Source of the DNA: Hyphomicrobiales bacterium | GTDB taxonomy: Bacteria; Pseudomonadota; Alphaproteobacteria; Rhizobiales; Rhizobiaceae | Length of the DNA: 64,000 bases | Reading direction: 5' to 3' | Assembly (NCBI GenBank): GCA_900468805.1 | Contig: UEIF01000016.1 | Span: forward strand, 62,001-126,000 | Shown: positions 1 to 8,649 of the stretch, piece by piece | Numbering within the stretch: the first letter of the stretch is position 1 | Layout: each line of letters starts with the position of its first letter | Notes under the pieces: generated by a model | Told to the model about the DNA's origin: nothing | Databases searched by the model: none | What the model saw: the letters and a program-made list of their open reading frames with translations, nothing else | Program-made: the position numbers and the translations under genes

Positions 1-87
1 GTGTCCGCCGATACTCTAGTCTAAGATCTACGCACCGCGCAGACCCACCCACCGAGCGCGAATTTGCCGTTCTACGCCACGAAATCC

Positions 88-139
88 ATCACTACCGATA
101 CCTGTCCGCATCAGCCTCAAAGCCGACAACGGCTCATTA
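88..139. repeat. Imperfect direct repeat, copy 1
   Basis: This stretch begins ATCACTACCGATACCTG and runs to CCGACAACGGCT. A similar block lies at 1010-1062 and a shorter one at 2014-2030. Copies 1 and 2 share both ends with differences between them. The copy lies at the end of the first toxin gene. I do not recognise it as a known iteron or transposon end. Confidence 0.5.
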
Positions 140-556
140 CCGCTCATTCTCAAGTGGCCCAACGACCACAACACCTTCGTTGCGGGCCGCCGCGGCCATT
201 TTCCGATCGCCTGTCCCCAACGGCAGATCGACCGTCTTTGCCAGATCCAGATAACTGGCATCATAAGCGCTCAGCATGTGACGCGTCGCAAGGTCGAGCA
301 CAGCAGGGTCGTTTCCCGATCCGGCGTCCTCCAATGACAGCCTGCGCAACTGACCCATTAGCAACGAGGCGTCTCCGGGTCGAAGCCGACCGCGTCGCTC
401 GGCCATCAGGAAAAGGTTTCTGATCTCGAACCAGAACAGCGCCGGCACAAGCGCCGGGCCTGCACGAAGTTCGGACATCAACCTGTCGGCAGCATCATTC
501 TGCTCGTCTGGCAGAAACCAGGCTGCGGCGATCGAAGCATCGAGGACGAAGGACAT
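137..556 (-). CDS. PIN-domain toxin, VapC type (TA pair 1)
   Basis: Predicted PIN-fold ribonuclease toxin of a type II toxin-antitoxin pair, 139 residues. The N-terminus MSFVLDASIAAAWF carries the first catalytic Asp (VLDAS). A mid-protein Glu (WFEIRN), YDASYLDLA and a late GTGDRKMA give the remaining acidic residues and core of the PIN active site. In known VapC proteins these acids bind Mg2+ and cleave RNA, often tRNA. The ATG at 556 shares one base with the stop of the upstream antitoxin gene (TGATG), so translation is probably coupled. An upstream in-frame start at 583 would overlap the antitoxin more deeply and add nine atypical residues. The target RNA cannot be read from the sequence. 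Confidence 0.85.
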   Translation of the reverse strand: MSFVLDASIAAAWFLPDEQNDAADRLMSELRAGPALVPALFWFEIRNLFLMAERRGRLRPGDASLLMGQLRRLSLEDAGSGNDPAVLDLATRHMLSAYDASYLDLAKTVDLPLGTGDRKMAAAARNEGVVVVGPLENER

Positions 557-798
557 CAGTACCGCCGGCCCTCGTCGCGCCATTCGCGGATCTCGGCTTG
601 CGTCGTGGGCTGAAGGGTCGAGCGGATCGCCTTGATCTCGGCAATGACGGCATCGATATCGTTCTCACGCCGGATGCGCGACAATCTTGCAATGGGCGTA
701 TTGCCGCGTGAAATGATCACGTCTTCGCCCGCCTCGACCTTGGCCAGCAATTCGGAAAGATGCGTCTTGGCCTCGCCGACTTTAACTTTAACGGTCAT
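556..798 (-). CDS. Phd/YefM-like antitoxin (TA pair 1)
   Basis: Predicted antitoxin of 80 residues whose N-terminal half (VKVGEAKTHLSELLAKVEAG, then EDVIISRG..PIARL) is the classic Phd/YefM DNA-binding fold. The C-terminal tail (about residues 45-80) would wrap the toxin. The start at 798 is chosen because AGGAG lies a few bases upstream and the Phd fold starts at once; the longer frame from 864 adds unrelated residues. It precedes and overlaps the VapC-type toxin gene by one base. In this family the antitoxin, alone or with the toxin, represses its own promoter, and free toxin is released when the labile antitoxin is degraded. Confidence 0.85.
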   Translation of the reverse strand: MTVKVKVGEAKTHLSELLAKVEAGEDVIISRGNTPIARLSRIRRENDIDAVIAEIKAIRSTLQPTTQAEIREWRDEGRRY

Positions 799-1009
799 GA
801 AAAAACTCCTGGCGATACGCTGTCGTGGAGCAGCGGAAACAGCCACGTTCGATATCGATGCCAAAGTAACGCACGATTGCCAGCTTGGTCAACACCAGAC
901 CAAGTGCGTCAATACCTCCATCAAGTAGGACCTTTCCCATCGATTCCAGCCTGACATCTGTCCTTCGAGTTCCGCGCCCGCGCACTCTGCGTTGAAAGCC
1001 CTGAAAGCA

Positions 1010-1062
1010 ATCACTATCGATACTTGAACCGCATCATCCGCCAAGGCCGACAACGGCTGATC
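1010..1062. repeat. Imperfect direct repeat, copy 2
   Basis: ATCACTATCGATACTTGAA through CCGACAACGGCTGA matches the block at 88-139 at both ends. It lies between the two toxin-antitoxin pairs, so the first pair is bracketed by the two copies. Confidence 0.5.
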
Positions 1063-1140
1063 AGGGCTGCAGGCGGTGATCCCGTTGAAGCTCGCGGCAG
1101 TTTGCTGTGTACATCGATCTGGATCGCATAAACGCTATCC

Positions 1141-1548
1141 CTACGCCGGCATATCCCAGGGATTGATCACAGTTGCGTCGGTGTCTTCGAAGTCCTTGAC
1201 GTTGCGCGTGACGAGGATCAGGTCGTGGATGATCGCGGTCGCGGCGAGCAGCCCATGAATATCGCCTCGGGGACGGATCGCTGCGATACGGCCCCATTCC
1301 ACGGCGATCTGGTCAGTTACCGGCAGGATACGATCACCGTGGTCCCGGCGTAGCTTGCGCAGCCACTCGGTAAGGTGAGAGGCGGCCCTCGGGTCAGACT
1401 TTTGTTTCAGCGCGATGCCACGCATGATTTCGCCCAGGGTCAGGGCGCTTAGGTGGACGCTGAGCGGATCGACCGATCGCAACCAGGATACCGCCTGCGG
1501 GGTGCCGCGTCGCGCTTCTGAGACAATGTTAGTGTCCAGCAGGTACAT
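1141..1548 (-). CDS. PIN-domain toxin, VapC/FitB type (TA pair 2)
   Basis: Predicted PIN ribonuclease toxin, 135 residues. It shows the ordered acidic residues of the fold: MYLLDTNIVSEARRG at the N-terminus (first Asp), LGEIMRGIA with the conserved Glu, and DIHGLLAATAI followed by LVTRNVKDFEDT, the typical second half of VapC/FitB proteins. The ATG overlaps the antitoxin stop by one base, as in pair 1. The two toxins are only distantly alike and are not a recent duplication. RNA target unknown; toxicity is inferred from the family. Confidence 0.88.
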   Translation of the reverse strand: MYLLDTNIVSEARRGTPQAVSWLRSVDPLSVHLSALTLGEIMRGIALKQKSDPRAASHLTEWLRKLRRDHGDRILPVTDQIAVEWGRIAAIRPRGDIHGLLAATAIIHDLILVTRNVKDFEDTDATVINPWDMPA

Positions 1549-1802
1549 CAGAAGGCGACGTCGCGGCTGGGGATCTTGGCGCGCGCCTCGACCGCATCAA
1601 CGAGCTCGTCGTCCCAAGACGGACCGCCGAGTAGATCGTCGACGAGTGTGGGGCGGCCTGCGCGCAAGGCGTCATAGTCGCGCGTGGATAATACGACAGC
1701 GGTTCTTTCTCCACGTACAGTGATCTCCTGCGGACCTTCAAATCGCGCCTTTTGCACCACTTTTGAAAACTGATTTTTCGCGTCCTGTAGCTGCCATTCC
1801 AT
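1548..1802 (-). CDS. Phd-like antitoxin (TA pair 2)
   Basis: Predicted 84-residue antitoxin. MEWQLQDAKNQFSKVVQKA followed by PQEITVRGERTAVVLSTRDYDAL is a canonical Phd/YefM N-terminal domain. Residues from about 55 on, rich in Asp/Glu and then Arg, would bind the toxin. A perfect palindrome at 1818-1836 lies directly upstream of the ATG and is the likely autoregulatory operator. It is the first gene of a two-gene operon with the downstream PIN toxin. Confidence 0.9.
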   Translation of the reverse strand: MEWQLQDAKNQFSKVVQKARFEGPQEITVRGERTAVVLSTRDYDALRAGRPTLVDDLLGGPSWDDELVDAVEARAKIPSRDVAF

Positions 1803-1817
1803 GGTTCTGCTCCGAGT

Positions 1818-1836
1818 TAGCTAGCCTGTCTAGCTA
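1818..1836. promoter_or_regulatory. Palindromic operator of TA pair 2
   Basis: TAGCTAG-CCTGT-CTAGCTA is a perfect inverted repeat with 7-base arms, 16 bases upstream of the antitoxin ATG on the minus strand. Position and symmetry fit conditional autorepression by a Phd-type antitoxin-toxin complex. Binding is inferred. Confidence 0.6.
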
Positions 1837-2013
1837 TATAGACACTTTCGATGGCCAAATAAAGCGGAGACGGGACCAAGGAGAAAGGTGCTCCTCCCCG
1901 GCTATTCGCTCGACCGCAGGTAGCGCTGTCTGGAAGGAGGCGGGCTCAACAATTGCAGCGCGGCAACGTCGTGGGGCCGCACTGGCGATTTCGGGCGAAT
2001 CCTCCTCCAATCA

Positions 2014-2030
2014 ATCACTATCGATACCTG
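2014..2030. repeat. Imperfect direct repeat, partial copy 3
   Basis: ATCACTATCGATACCTG repeats the first 17 bases of the blocks at 88 and 1010. It lies about 100 bases before the DUF1612-type gene. The rest of the longer repeat is absent here. Confidence 0.4.
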
Positions 2031-2130
2031 TTACTTATCGATGGTTATCACACCAACCCACAGTCATACTATATGGCGAACTTTAATATTGATCTAGAGT
2101 TCCTATAGCAAATCATTTACATTGATTTCA

Positions 2131-3264
2131 ATGGCTTACGATCTTACGAAAATCAGCATGAGTGCCCTGATGTGTCCCGCTTTCGACGCGGGTGTCGCTC
2201 TGACCCGTCTCGACGAGCGCATTGCTCGCTCGCCGGTCGGGGCAGGATTCCTTGAGCGCATGCACTTTGCCGATGCGTGCGCCTCGCTGTGGATCGACGG
2301 CGAGCTCGTCCATCTCGAAGATCTCGTCCTCCACGATGCGACTCGCGACATCCGCACACCCACCCACGAACTGACCATCGCCCGCGATGTTTTGAGGACC
2401 CGCCGGCGCATTGCTGGTCAGTTGCCCGACTGGGCCTTGTCCGCCGAGGGTATCCGAACTTTGCGACAGACTTCGGACATCACTTCCACCGGCGCGATCG
2501 AGGCAGCGGAGACGGCCGGCGTCGTGCGGCCCGCGGTCGCATTCGACCCGGAAGGGGAGGGGGACGATGGTGATCAGGCGGAGAATCTCCCCGGCGTCGA
2601 CTATGCCGCTATCGATGCGGTGCTCGCCCGATCGGAGGCGGCAATCGAGAATGCAACACGGCCCGGCCGTGTCGGCGGCCGAGAGAAAGATCCGATGATC
2701 TACGACCTCGACTGGGACGAGGATGCGCGGCTGGAAGAATGGCGGGGCGTGCTGCGCCAAGCTGAAAATCTGCCGGCGGTGCTGCAGGCCATCGTTGTCC
2801 TCGATGCGTGGAACGAGCTTGCCGTCCTGCAGCACGCGCCCTGGCTCGGCAGGCTGCTGGCCGCCTCGATCCTGCGCCATGCCGGCATCACCACCGGCAC
2901 CCATCTGGCCGCCATCAACCTCGGCCTGAAATCCATCCCCGTAGACCGGCGCCGGCATCGCGATCGGGAGACGCGGCTGCTCGCGATCGCTCAGGGGCTT
3001 TTGGCGGCCGCCGGGATCGGCATGAAAGAGCATGACCGGCTGACGCTGGCGCGCACGATGTTCGAGCGAAAGCTGGAGGGGCGCCGGACGTCGTCAAAAC
3101 TGCCAGAGCTGGTGGAACTCGTTATGGCGAAGCCGTTGGTGTCGGCAAAAATGGTGGCGAAGACGCTCGAGGTGACGCCGCAGGCGGCGCGGCGGATCGT
3201 TTTGGAACTCGGGCTCAGAGAGATGACGGGGAGGGGGAGGTTTCGGGCATGGGGAATCGTATGA
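2131..3264 (+). CDS. DUF1612/helix-turn-helix protein of the RHE_PE00001 type
   Basis: Protein of about 377 residues that I recognise as the rhizobial plasmid family often annotated RHE_PE00001, with a DUF1612 region and a C-terminal helix-turn-helix. Visible marks are the N-terminal block around [19 protein letters not shown] and [13 protein letters not shown], a central acidic stretch, and a C-terminal segment ([20 protein letters not shown]) that reads as a DNA-binding helix-turn-helix. The ATG at 2131 is preferred; a TTG at 2122 is in frame. Homologues are frequent on Rhizobium plasmids, often near replication genes, but no rep gene is in this window. The molecular function is unknown to me. 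Confidence 0.75.
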   Translation: MAYDLTKISMSALMCPAFDAGVALTRLDERIARSPVGAGFLERMHFADACASLWIDGELVHLEDLVLHDATRDIRTPTHELTIARDVLRTRRRIAGQLPDWALSAEGIRTLRQTSDITSTGAIEAAETAGVVRPAVAFDPEGEGDDGDQAENLPGVDYAAIDAVLARSEAAIENATRPGRVGGREKDPMIYDLDWDEDARLEEWRGVLRQAENLPAVLQAIVVLDAWNELAVLQHAPWLGRLLAASILRHAGITTGTHLAAINLGLKSIPVDRRRHRDRETRLLAIAQGLLAAAGIGMKEHDRLTLARTMFERKLEGRRTSSKLPELVELVMAKPLVSAKMVAKTLEVTPQAARRIVLELGLREMTGRGRFRAWGIV

Positions 3265-3494
3265 TGGTATCACCTTGCTTGCTTGTATCCCAGATGGTCG
3301 CGGGCGTGGACCAGCCGCATTCACAGCGGGCACGAGGCAGCGCAGACAATCGATGCCGACCAGTCATTCAGCTCCATGGAGAAGCAGCTCCGAATGGTTC
3401 GCGCCACTTTCTGATTGGGGTTTCAAGAACAGCAAACTTACGCTTTTGTTGGGACGGGTGCAGGCAACGGCGGCCTTTCGATGGAGCAGGTTGA

Positions 3495-4097
3495 TTGATC
3501 AAGGCACTAATTGAGTGGATGAAGAGGCTTGTTGGGCGAAGTGGACGGCAGTGTGGGGGAGACGTGGTTTTGAGACGGATTCCGTATATGATCGATTTCG
3601 AGACGCCGTCGGACGAAGCTATCTGCCTTCATGAAGCGGGTCATGCCTGCGCGGCCCTGGTTGTCGGCCTTATTCCTGAATTCATTGAGTTCTTGGACGG
3701 TAAGGGGCCGAAGGGACGCGCGCGTAGTCGTATACCCGTTGGCGATACCCAGCAGCGACGTATCGTGGCTAGCGCGGCCTATGCCGTCGAGTACAATCTG
3801 TTCATGGCCCATCGTCTCACGAACGCGTCTTGCGTCGTGATCGACGAGAAAACCTTCATCCACTTGGCCATTGGCCAGAACGCGGCGCTCGATAAGATCC
3901 AATTCTTCGGCGAGGATCGCGAGGGTCCGGATAAGATGTGGCCGGCAAATGACGATAGGAGCTTCATGACCGTGGGCCAGCAGATCGCAGGGAGTCTCCC
4001 GATGGGCCTCGTGGTCGCGCTGGCGGAAGCGATGATGAGTGAGCGTCGCGTGGAGCGCGCGAGAATCTTGGAAATCGCGGCGCCGTTCCTGAAGTGA
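3495..4097 (+). CDS. Stand-alone HEAGH metallopeptidase-like protein
   Basis: 200-residue protein with a LHEAGHACAALVVG segment near residue 46, the HExxH zinc-binding and catalytic motif as it appears in FtsH/M41-type peptidases. The AAA+ module and membrane helices of FtsH are absent. The start is uncertain: TTG at 3495 has GGAG eight bases upstream, while ATGs at 3519 and 3588 (MIDFETPSDEAICLHEAGH) are alternatives. It converges on the type III restriction gene with 34 bases between the stops. Proteolytic activity is inferred from the motif only. A link with the neighbouring restriction system is a positional guess. Confidence 0.55.
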   Translation: MIKALIEWMKRLVGRSGRQCGGDVVLRRIPYMIDFETPSDEAICLHEAGHACAALVVGLIPEFIEFLDGKGPKGRARSRIPVGDTQQRRIVASAAYAVEYNLFMAHRLTNASCVVIDEKTFIHLAIGQNAALDKIQFFGEDREGPDKMWPANDDRSFMTVGQQIAGSLPMGLVVALAEAMMSERRVERARILEIAAPFLK

Positions 4098-4131
4098 TTC
4101 CAATCACGGCTGCCGCGTCACATGCCTCCGA

Positions 4132-6468
4132 CTAGGTGATATCAAGGGCCAGCTTCACAGCGGCCTTTTCGTCAGGGGCATGAATTCCAAGGAGGCGCCC
4201 ATTCTTCCAGCTCCATACCGTGAAACCCAATTTGCCGACCTTGTTGATCTGCCCCGAAGGCAATGCCTCAGATTCACCTTCTGAAATAAGCCGAAGAACC
4301 ACCTTCGCCGGTTCCCCGAGAGTGTCAATATCGAAAAGCTTCCCAACACTCGCCACCGTTAGGAGATGATCGCCTTTGGTATCGATCGCGATTACTGCTT
4401 TATCGACCCAAACGAGAAAGTCGGGCCAGTAGGTCGAGGACGATGACATATCGAGCAGCGGGATATAAAAGCCACTGTTTCGAGGGTTCCGGGCCCAGAC
4501 ACGCTGCGTTCGGTCTAGGGCTCGCGCAAATCGCAGCTCCAATGGGTTCAGACCGGAGTAAGTTCGGTGAAGCGCTTTGGTGAACTCGACGGCATCGGAC
4601 GGATCGACCGCGACTGGCCCCACGGAATAAGGCGCATCAAAGTCATTTTGGAAAATTTTCGAGTGATCGATGTAGGCTTCGACGACTGATCGCGCGATTG
4701 ACCGGACGTGGTCGGCTGCCGGACTGGTCAGTTCGATGAGGGCATCAAACTTGGGGAGCTCGATATCGACTAAATTAACTGGTCCGCCTGCTCGACGGAG
4801 AGCCCCGGAATATAGACGCTGCAGTTCGCGTCTAAAGACAGACCTGGCAGTAACGCGATTGCTGTGCTCAACCTCCGCCCACTCATAAGTCGCTTCAGAT
4901 CCAATTCCTATCTCTTGAAGGACAAGCATTCGGCTTCCTTGGCCGATGGTGTTTGTTCCTCCGGAGGAAAAATCCATCATCTTCCCGACGATGTCAGCGA
5001 TCGGCCGCTTTGCTTTGACGGAATGGATGCCGATTGTTGGGACGGTACGGGGTGGCTCCGGATTGACCTTCTCGAGGACGCGGCTATTGCCTTCTTTCTT
5101 GATCAGAAGTGCGACAGCAGGATGCTCCGAGACGAGCTGCTTGCGAATGTCCTCAAGAATCTCGTCGAAAACGCCCCGCTCGTCCGTCCTTATATAAAAA
5201 TGGGCTGTGTTGAGAGCGGGGTCGCCGTAGTGCTCTGCTCCAGGTTGACGCAGTACGCGCCCGACGACCTGCGTGATCTGGCGAGACGATGCCATCTCCT
5301 TATCGATATATGCAAACCCACAGGTGGGATCGTCCCAACCTTCCTGTAGGCCTAAGTTGAAGATGATGTGCTCGAAGTCGCCATTGATGAAATCGGTGTA
5401 GTCGCGGTCGCCTCCAGAAAGCACGCGCATTGATTTCGGAGGGGGAGCATCTTTGGGAAATTTAAGCTGGCTATAAATTACGATCTTCTCGGGATCGATG
5501 CCGGCGTTCTCAACCAGGTGCCGCCAGATCAGGACCGGGCGTGCTTGCCGCTCATCGAACGGTCGCTTCATGTCCTCGGCGATCGGAACTCCGTCCACGG
5601 CGTTCGTGCTGCAGACATAGATAGCCTTTGGTCGAAATGGCACCGGCAGAGTTGCGGCGGCCTCGCGAGCGTCGGCCATGTCAGCCAGCATGGCATCAAC
5701 GGCGGTCTCCATTGGCGTCACGTAGCCGCCGATCGCTATGCGTTCCTTTACTAGCCCGGACGCGACCACATCCTTGCTCGCTACCGCTGTCGTAAAATGC
5801 TCGTCGAGCCACCCTCTATCGGTACGAAGCCGCGCGATTGTGTTCTCCAATCGAGCGGGCAGCGACATAGTCGCACTGGCAGCAATCAGTCCGTCGGGCG
5901 AGAGTTCGAGAAGCCTCCTCGTTTGGAGATCCGACAGGTTGTGGCCCTCATCATAGATAATGATGAGTGGGCGCCGCGATCCGCCAACCGATCGGCGTTT
6001 TGTCAGCAGGTCCCAGAGCGACTCACTGGCAAGATCAAGTTGAGCCTCAAATACCTTACGATCCCCGCCAGTCTCATCCTCCACCGCGAACTTTCCTACG
6101 GTCGCGACAAGCAAAAGTCCTTTCGTGGTATCCTCTATGTCGGATGGCGCCACTTGGAGGAGGGGTTTAACCGCGAAACCAGCAATGTTGTCGGCGTACC
6201 TGCCGGACGACAAGTTGGCATAGGTCTGCGCAACTACGATTTTCCCTTTGGAAACCCACAGCACTATGGGCTGTACCGGCAACCGGTCGCGGATTTGCGA
6301 AACCGTATCCGCCAAGACGAGCGTCTTGCCACTTCCGGTTATCGACGCCAATGTTTGGAGAAACGGCACGGTCGTCAAGCGATCCACCATTAGTGGATTC
6401 GCAACATAATCAGTAAACCGTGAAGCAATCTGCGAAGCGGCCTGCTCTTGGAATTTGAAGAGGTCCAT
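4132..6468 (-). CDS. res: Type III restriction enzyme, Res subunit
   Basis: 778-residue helicase-nuclease that, with Mod, cleaves unmodified foreign DNA after ATP-driven communication between two recognition sites. Helicase motif I (ITGSGKT, residues 43-49) and motif II (DEGH, 173-176) are intact, as is motif VI-like VVGRVLRQPG. Near the C-terminus WPDFLVWVDKAVIAIDTKG (about 681-699) gives the PD-x-DxK endonuclease site. The ATG at 6468 shares one base with the stop of mod (TAATG), and GGAGG lies just upstream inside mod, so res is translationally coupled to mod. Length and motifs match complete family members; nothing suggests decay. Confidence 0.93.
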   Translation of the reverse strand: MDLFKFQEQAASQIASRFTDYVANPLMVDRLTTVPFLQTLASITGSGKTLVLADTVSQIRDRLPVQPIVLWVSKGKIVVAQTYANLSSGRYADNIAGFAVKPLLQVAPSDIEDTTKGLLLVATVGKFAVEDETGGDRKVFEAQLDLASESLWDLLTKRRSVGGSRRPLIIIYDEGHNLSDLQTRRLLELSPDGLIAASATMSLPARLENTIARLRTDRGWLDEHFTTAVASKDVVASGLVKERIAIGGYVTPMETAVDAMLADMADAREAAATLPVPFRPKAIYVCSTNAVDGVPIAEDMKRPFDERQARPVLIWRHLVENAGIDPEKIVIYSQLKFPKDAPPPKSMRVLSGGDRDYTDFINGDFEHIIFNLGLQEGWDDPTCGFAYIDKEMASSRQITQVVGRVLRQPGAEHYGDPALNTAHFYIRTDERGVFDEILEDIRKQLVSEHPAVALLIKKEGNSRVLEKVNPEPPRTVPTIGIHSVKAKRPIADIVGKMMDFSSGGTNTIGQGSRMLVLQEIGIGSEATYEWAEVEHSNRVTARSVFRRELQRLYSGALRRAGGPVNLVDIELPKFDALIELTSPAADHVRSIARSVVEAYIDHSKIFQNDFDAPYSVGPVAVDPSDAVEFTKALHRTYSGLNPLELRFARALDRTQRVWARNPRNSGFYIPLLDMSSSSTYWPDFLVWVDKAVIAIDTKGDHLLTVASVGKLFDIDTLGEPAKVVLRLISEGESEALPSGQINKVGKLGFTVWSWKNGRLLGIHAPDEKAAVKLALDIT

Positions 6469-8435
6469 TATGCTACCTCCTCCGGATTATTGAATTCGTC
6501 ATTTTCGTTGAGACCGAGATGCGCAAGTATCCGATCTGGGATTTTCCAGAATCTGACATTGGGCGACTGATAAGTCTCGTAACGTGCGTAAACATGATAC
6601 GGGGTTTTGATCCCCGCCCGCTTGGCCTCGCTGACGACCGTCCTGTAGGTTTCGAGATCAAGAGAACCGACCGGTCCCCCGTTGTCCCATATTAAGAAAT
6701 AACCTTCGCCGGCGTCATCGGTACCGATAAGGTATTGATAGTCCTCTCCGTCGAATACGCTCAAGTTCGGAGCGCTTCGTCGCTGAGATTCCCAATGCGA
6801 CGTGAGGACGATGTCGATTAGCTCGTCGCGCTGCATCGACAGGACGGTTTTCGCGTCAATGGTTTTCGTGAGGAGACGATACTCGAAGCCGCCCCCCAAA
6901 GGTTCGGCAGTGCTCCCATCGGGGCGCTCACCTGTGGCGGCATTGTACAAGCGTTTCCAGGTCAGCGTCCGAGCGTACTTGTCTCCGTTCTCCGGTGCGC
7001 CCTGTTCTATCAGAATGAAGCGACGATCACTGTCCGCCTCCTGATTGAGCGCGAGAACCGAATGGCCCGTCGTCCCCGAACCGGCATACGGGTCCATGAC
7101 CAGGCCGCCCGGCGGGCACCAAAGCATGATGATCTTCTTGAACAGGGACATTGGCTTCACGGTCTCGAAACCGTGGCCCTTGCCGACGATGGCATCCAGC
7201 TCTTCAATACCTTCGCGATTACGGCCCGATTCCGTTGCTGCCCAGGATACTGCGCCGATTGAGGTCAGCCGGTCTGGATCGGCCTCATCAACCCAGAATG
7301 TCGTGGGTACGGAGCCCATCTTCACGTGAGCGGCGTGCACTTTCAGCATCGGCTGCGCGTCGCCCTTCACACCAAAGTACAATTTAGGCCAGTTCCCGGC
7401 TTCGAGCCTCGCCTGTGCTTTCCCTCGTGCTTCGATCAGTTTCGGATGGGCTGGATCGAATGACGAGGACGACCGCGTCGGCGCACCCTTGATAACGAGC
7501 GCTTTCGGCTTGCCGTCTCCTAACTCTCGCTCCTCATATTGAGAGCCCCACTCCGAAAGCCACTTTCGAATTGTCGCCTTCTCGAATGCCCAGTGTCGCG
7601 TTTCAAGCGGCCAATGTAGCTCACCAGTAAACGGAGACTGGATGGCATAGGTACTCGATTTATGCGAGGTCGGGCTCCGCTTGCCGGTCACGTCCCCCTG
7701 TTTCCAGTCCCCAGTTTCATCTCCATCCCTGTTGCCGAATCTAGAATCGGCTTTTTCAGATCGAGCAAGGAGTTTGGTCGAACTCAGAGACTTATCCTTC
7801 GCGTACACCAGGACGTAGTCCGTGGCGGTCGAAACGTGGCGAGCATTCTTCGGTGTGGTCTTCTGCCAATTAATAATGGCGATACGATTCTCTTCTCCAA
7901 ATACCTCGTCCATCATCATACCAAGGTGGAAGAGTTCGTTGTCATCAATACAAATAGCGACCACGCCCGATGGCTTTAGCATCGCCTTCATCATCTGAAG
8001 ACGAGGCATGATGGTTTTGATCCACTTTGTGTGACGCGAACCGTCCTCTTTGGCGACGATGGTGCCAAGATCAGGATCGTTGGGATCGTTATCCCACTTA
8101 TCATTATACCTGAATGATTGTCCCGTGTTGTACGGCGGGTCGGTGAGAATCAGGTCAACTTCGCCACGATATTTGTATAGCGTCACCATGGCCTGAAGGT
8201 TTTCACCTTCAATAAGCAAGTTGCACGCTTGGTCTGCGAGGCTTCCGACGTGAAGTTTCGGCTCCCGCCTTGTCACGCGGGGGCGGACGCGGCGATAGAT
8301 CTCGAGGGCAGTTCGCTTGCCATAAAAGCTGAGGGCAACCCCGTTGGTCAGCAGGCCCCTGACCATCCGCTCGAGGTCGTCTCTATCAAGCTTTGCAAGC
8401 TCGTTACTCAGCTCATCGCCCTGAAAATCTCGCAT
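6468..8435 (-). CDS. mod: Type III DNA methyltransferase, Mod subunit
   Basis: 655-residue N6-adenine methyltransferase that recognises and protects the site used by the restriction complex. DPPYNTG near residue 99 is catalytic motif IV and DPYAGSGTTGHS, around residue 450, is the S-adenosylmethionine motif I. That order (IV before I) is the beta class typical of type III Mod proteins. The long segment between the motifs would hold the target-recognition domain. The ATG at 8435 is chosen because AAGGTGA lies about eight bases upstream; a TTG one codon earlier is possible. No simple-sequence repeats that would suggest phase variation were seen in the gene. Confidence 0.92.
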   Translation of the reverse strand: MRDFQGDELSNELAKLDRDDLERMVRGLLTNGVALSFYGKRTALEIYRRVRPRVTRREPKLHVGSLADQACNLLIEGENLQAMVTLYKYRGEVDLILTDPPYNTGQSFRYNDKWDNDPNDPDLGTIVAKEDGSRHTKWIKTIMPRLQMMKAMLKPSGVVAICIDDNELFHLGMMMDEVFGEENRIAIINWQKTTPKNARHVSTATDYVLVYAKDKSLSSTKLLARSEKADSRFGNRDGDETGDWKQGDVTGKRSPTSHKSSTYAIQSPFTGELHWPLETRHWAFEKATIRKWLSEWGSQYEERELGDGKPKALVIKGAPTRSSSSFDPAHPKLIEARGKAQARLEAGNWPKLYFGVKGDAQPMLKVHAAHVKMGSVPTTFWVDEADPDRLTSIGAVSWAATESGRNREGIEELDAIVGKGHGFETVKPMSLFKKIIMLWCPPGGLVMDPYAGSGTTGHSVLALNQEADSDRRFILIEQGAPENGDKYARTLTWKRLYNAATGERPDGSTAEPLGGGFEYRLLTKTIDAKTVLSMQRDELIDIVLTSHWESQRRSAPNLSVFDGEDYQYLIGTDDAGEGYFLIWDNGGPVGSLDLETYRTVVSEAKRAGIKTPYHVYARYETYQSPNVRFWKIPDRILAHLGLNENDEFNNPEEVA

Positions 8436-8649
8436 CAATTCGTCACCTTGGGTATCTTGGATTTTCGCTGGCTATTCACCAGAATGTTCCTATTATGTTC
8501 TGGCCTCTCAAGCAACCCCGTGCCTGAGTTATGGCCCGTTGAAAGAGGCTATAGTGGGGTTTTTGCCAGTCGGCCAAGCTCGATGCTATCGGGCGCGTTA
8601 CCTCTGGGACGCGTTAACCGAGGACGAGCGGAGTGATGGAGGCGAACCG

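Noticed and set aside
2128..3033. Long open frame on the minus strand
   Set aside because: It lies opposite the DUF1612-type gene, with no ribosome-binding site and no recognisable motif; a shadow of the real gene.
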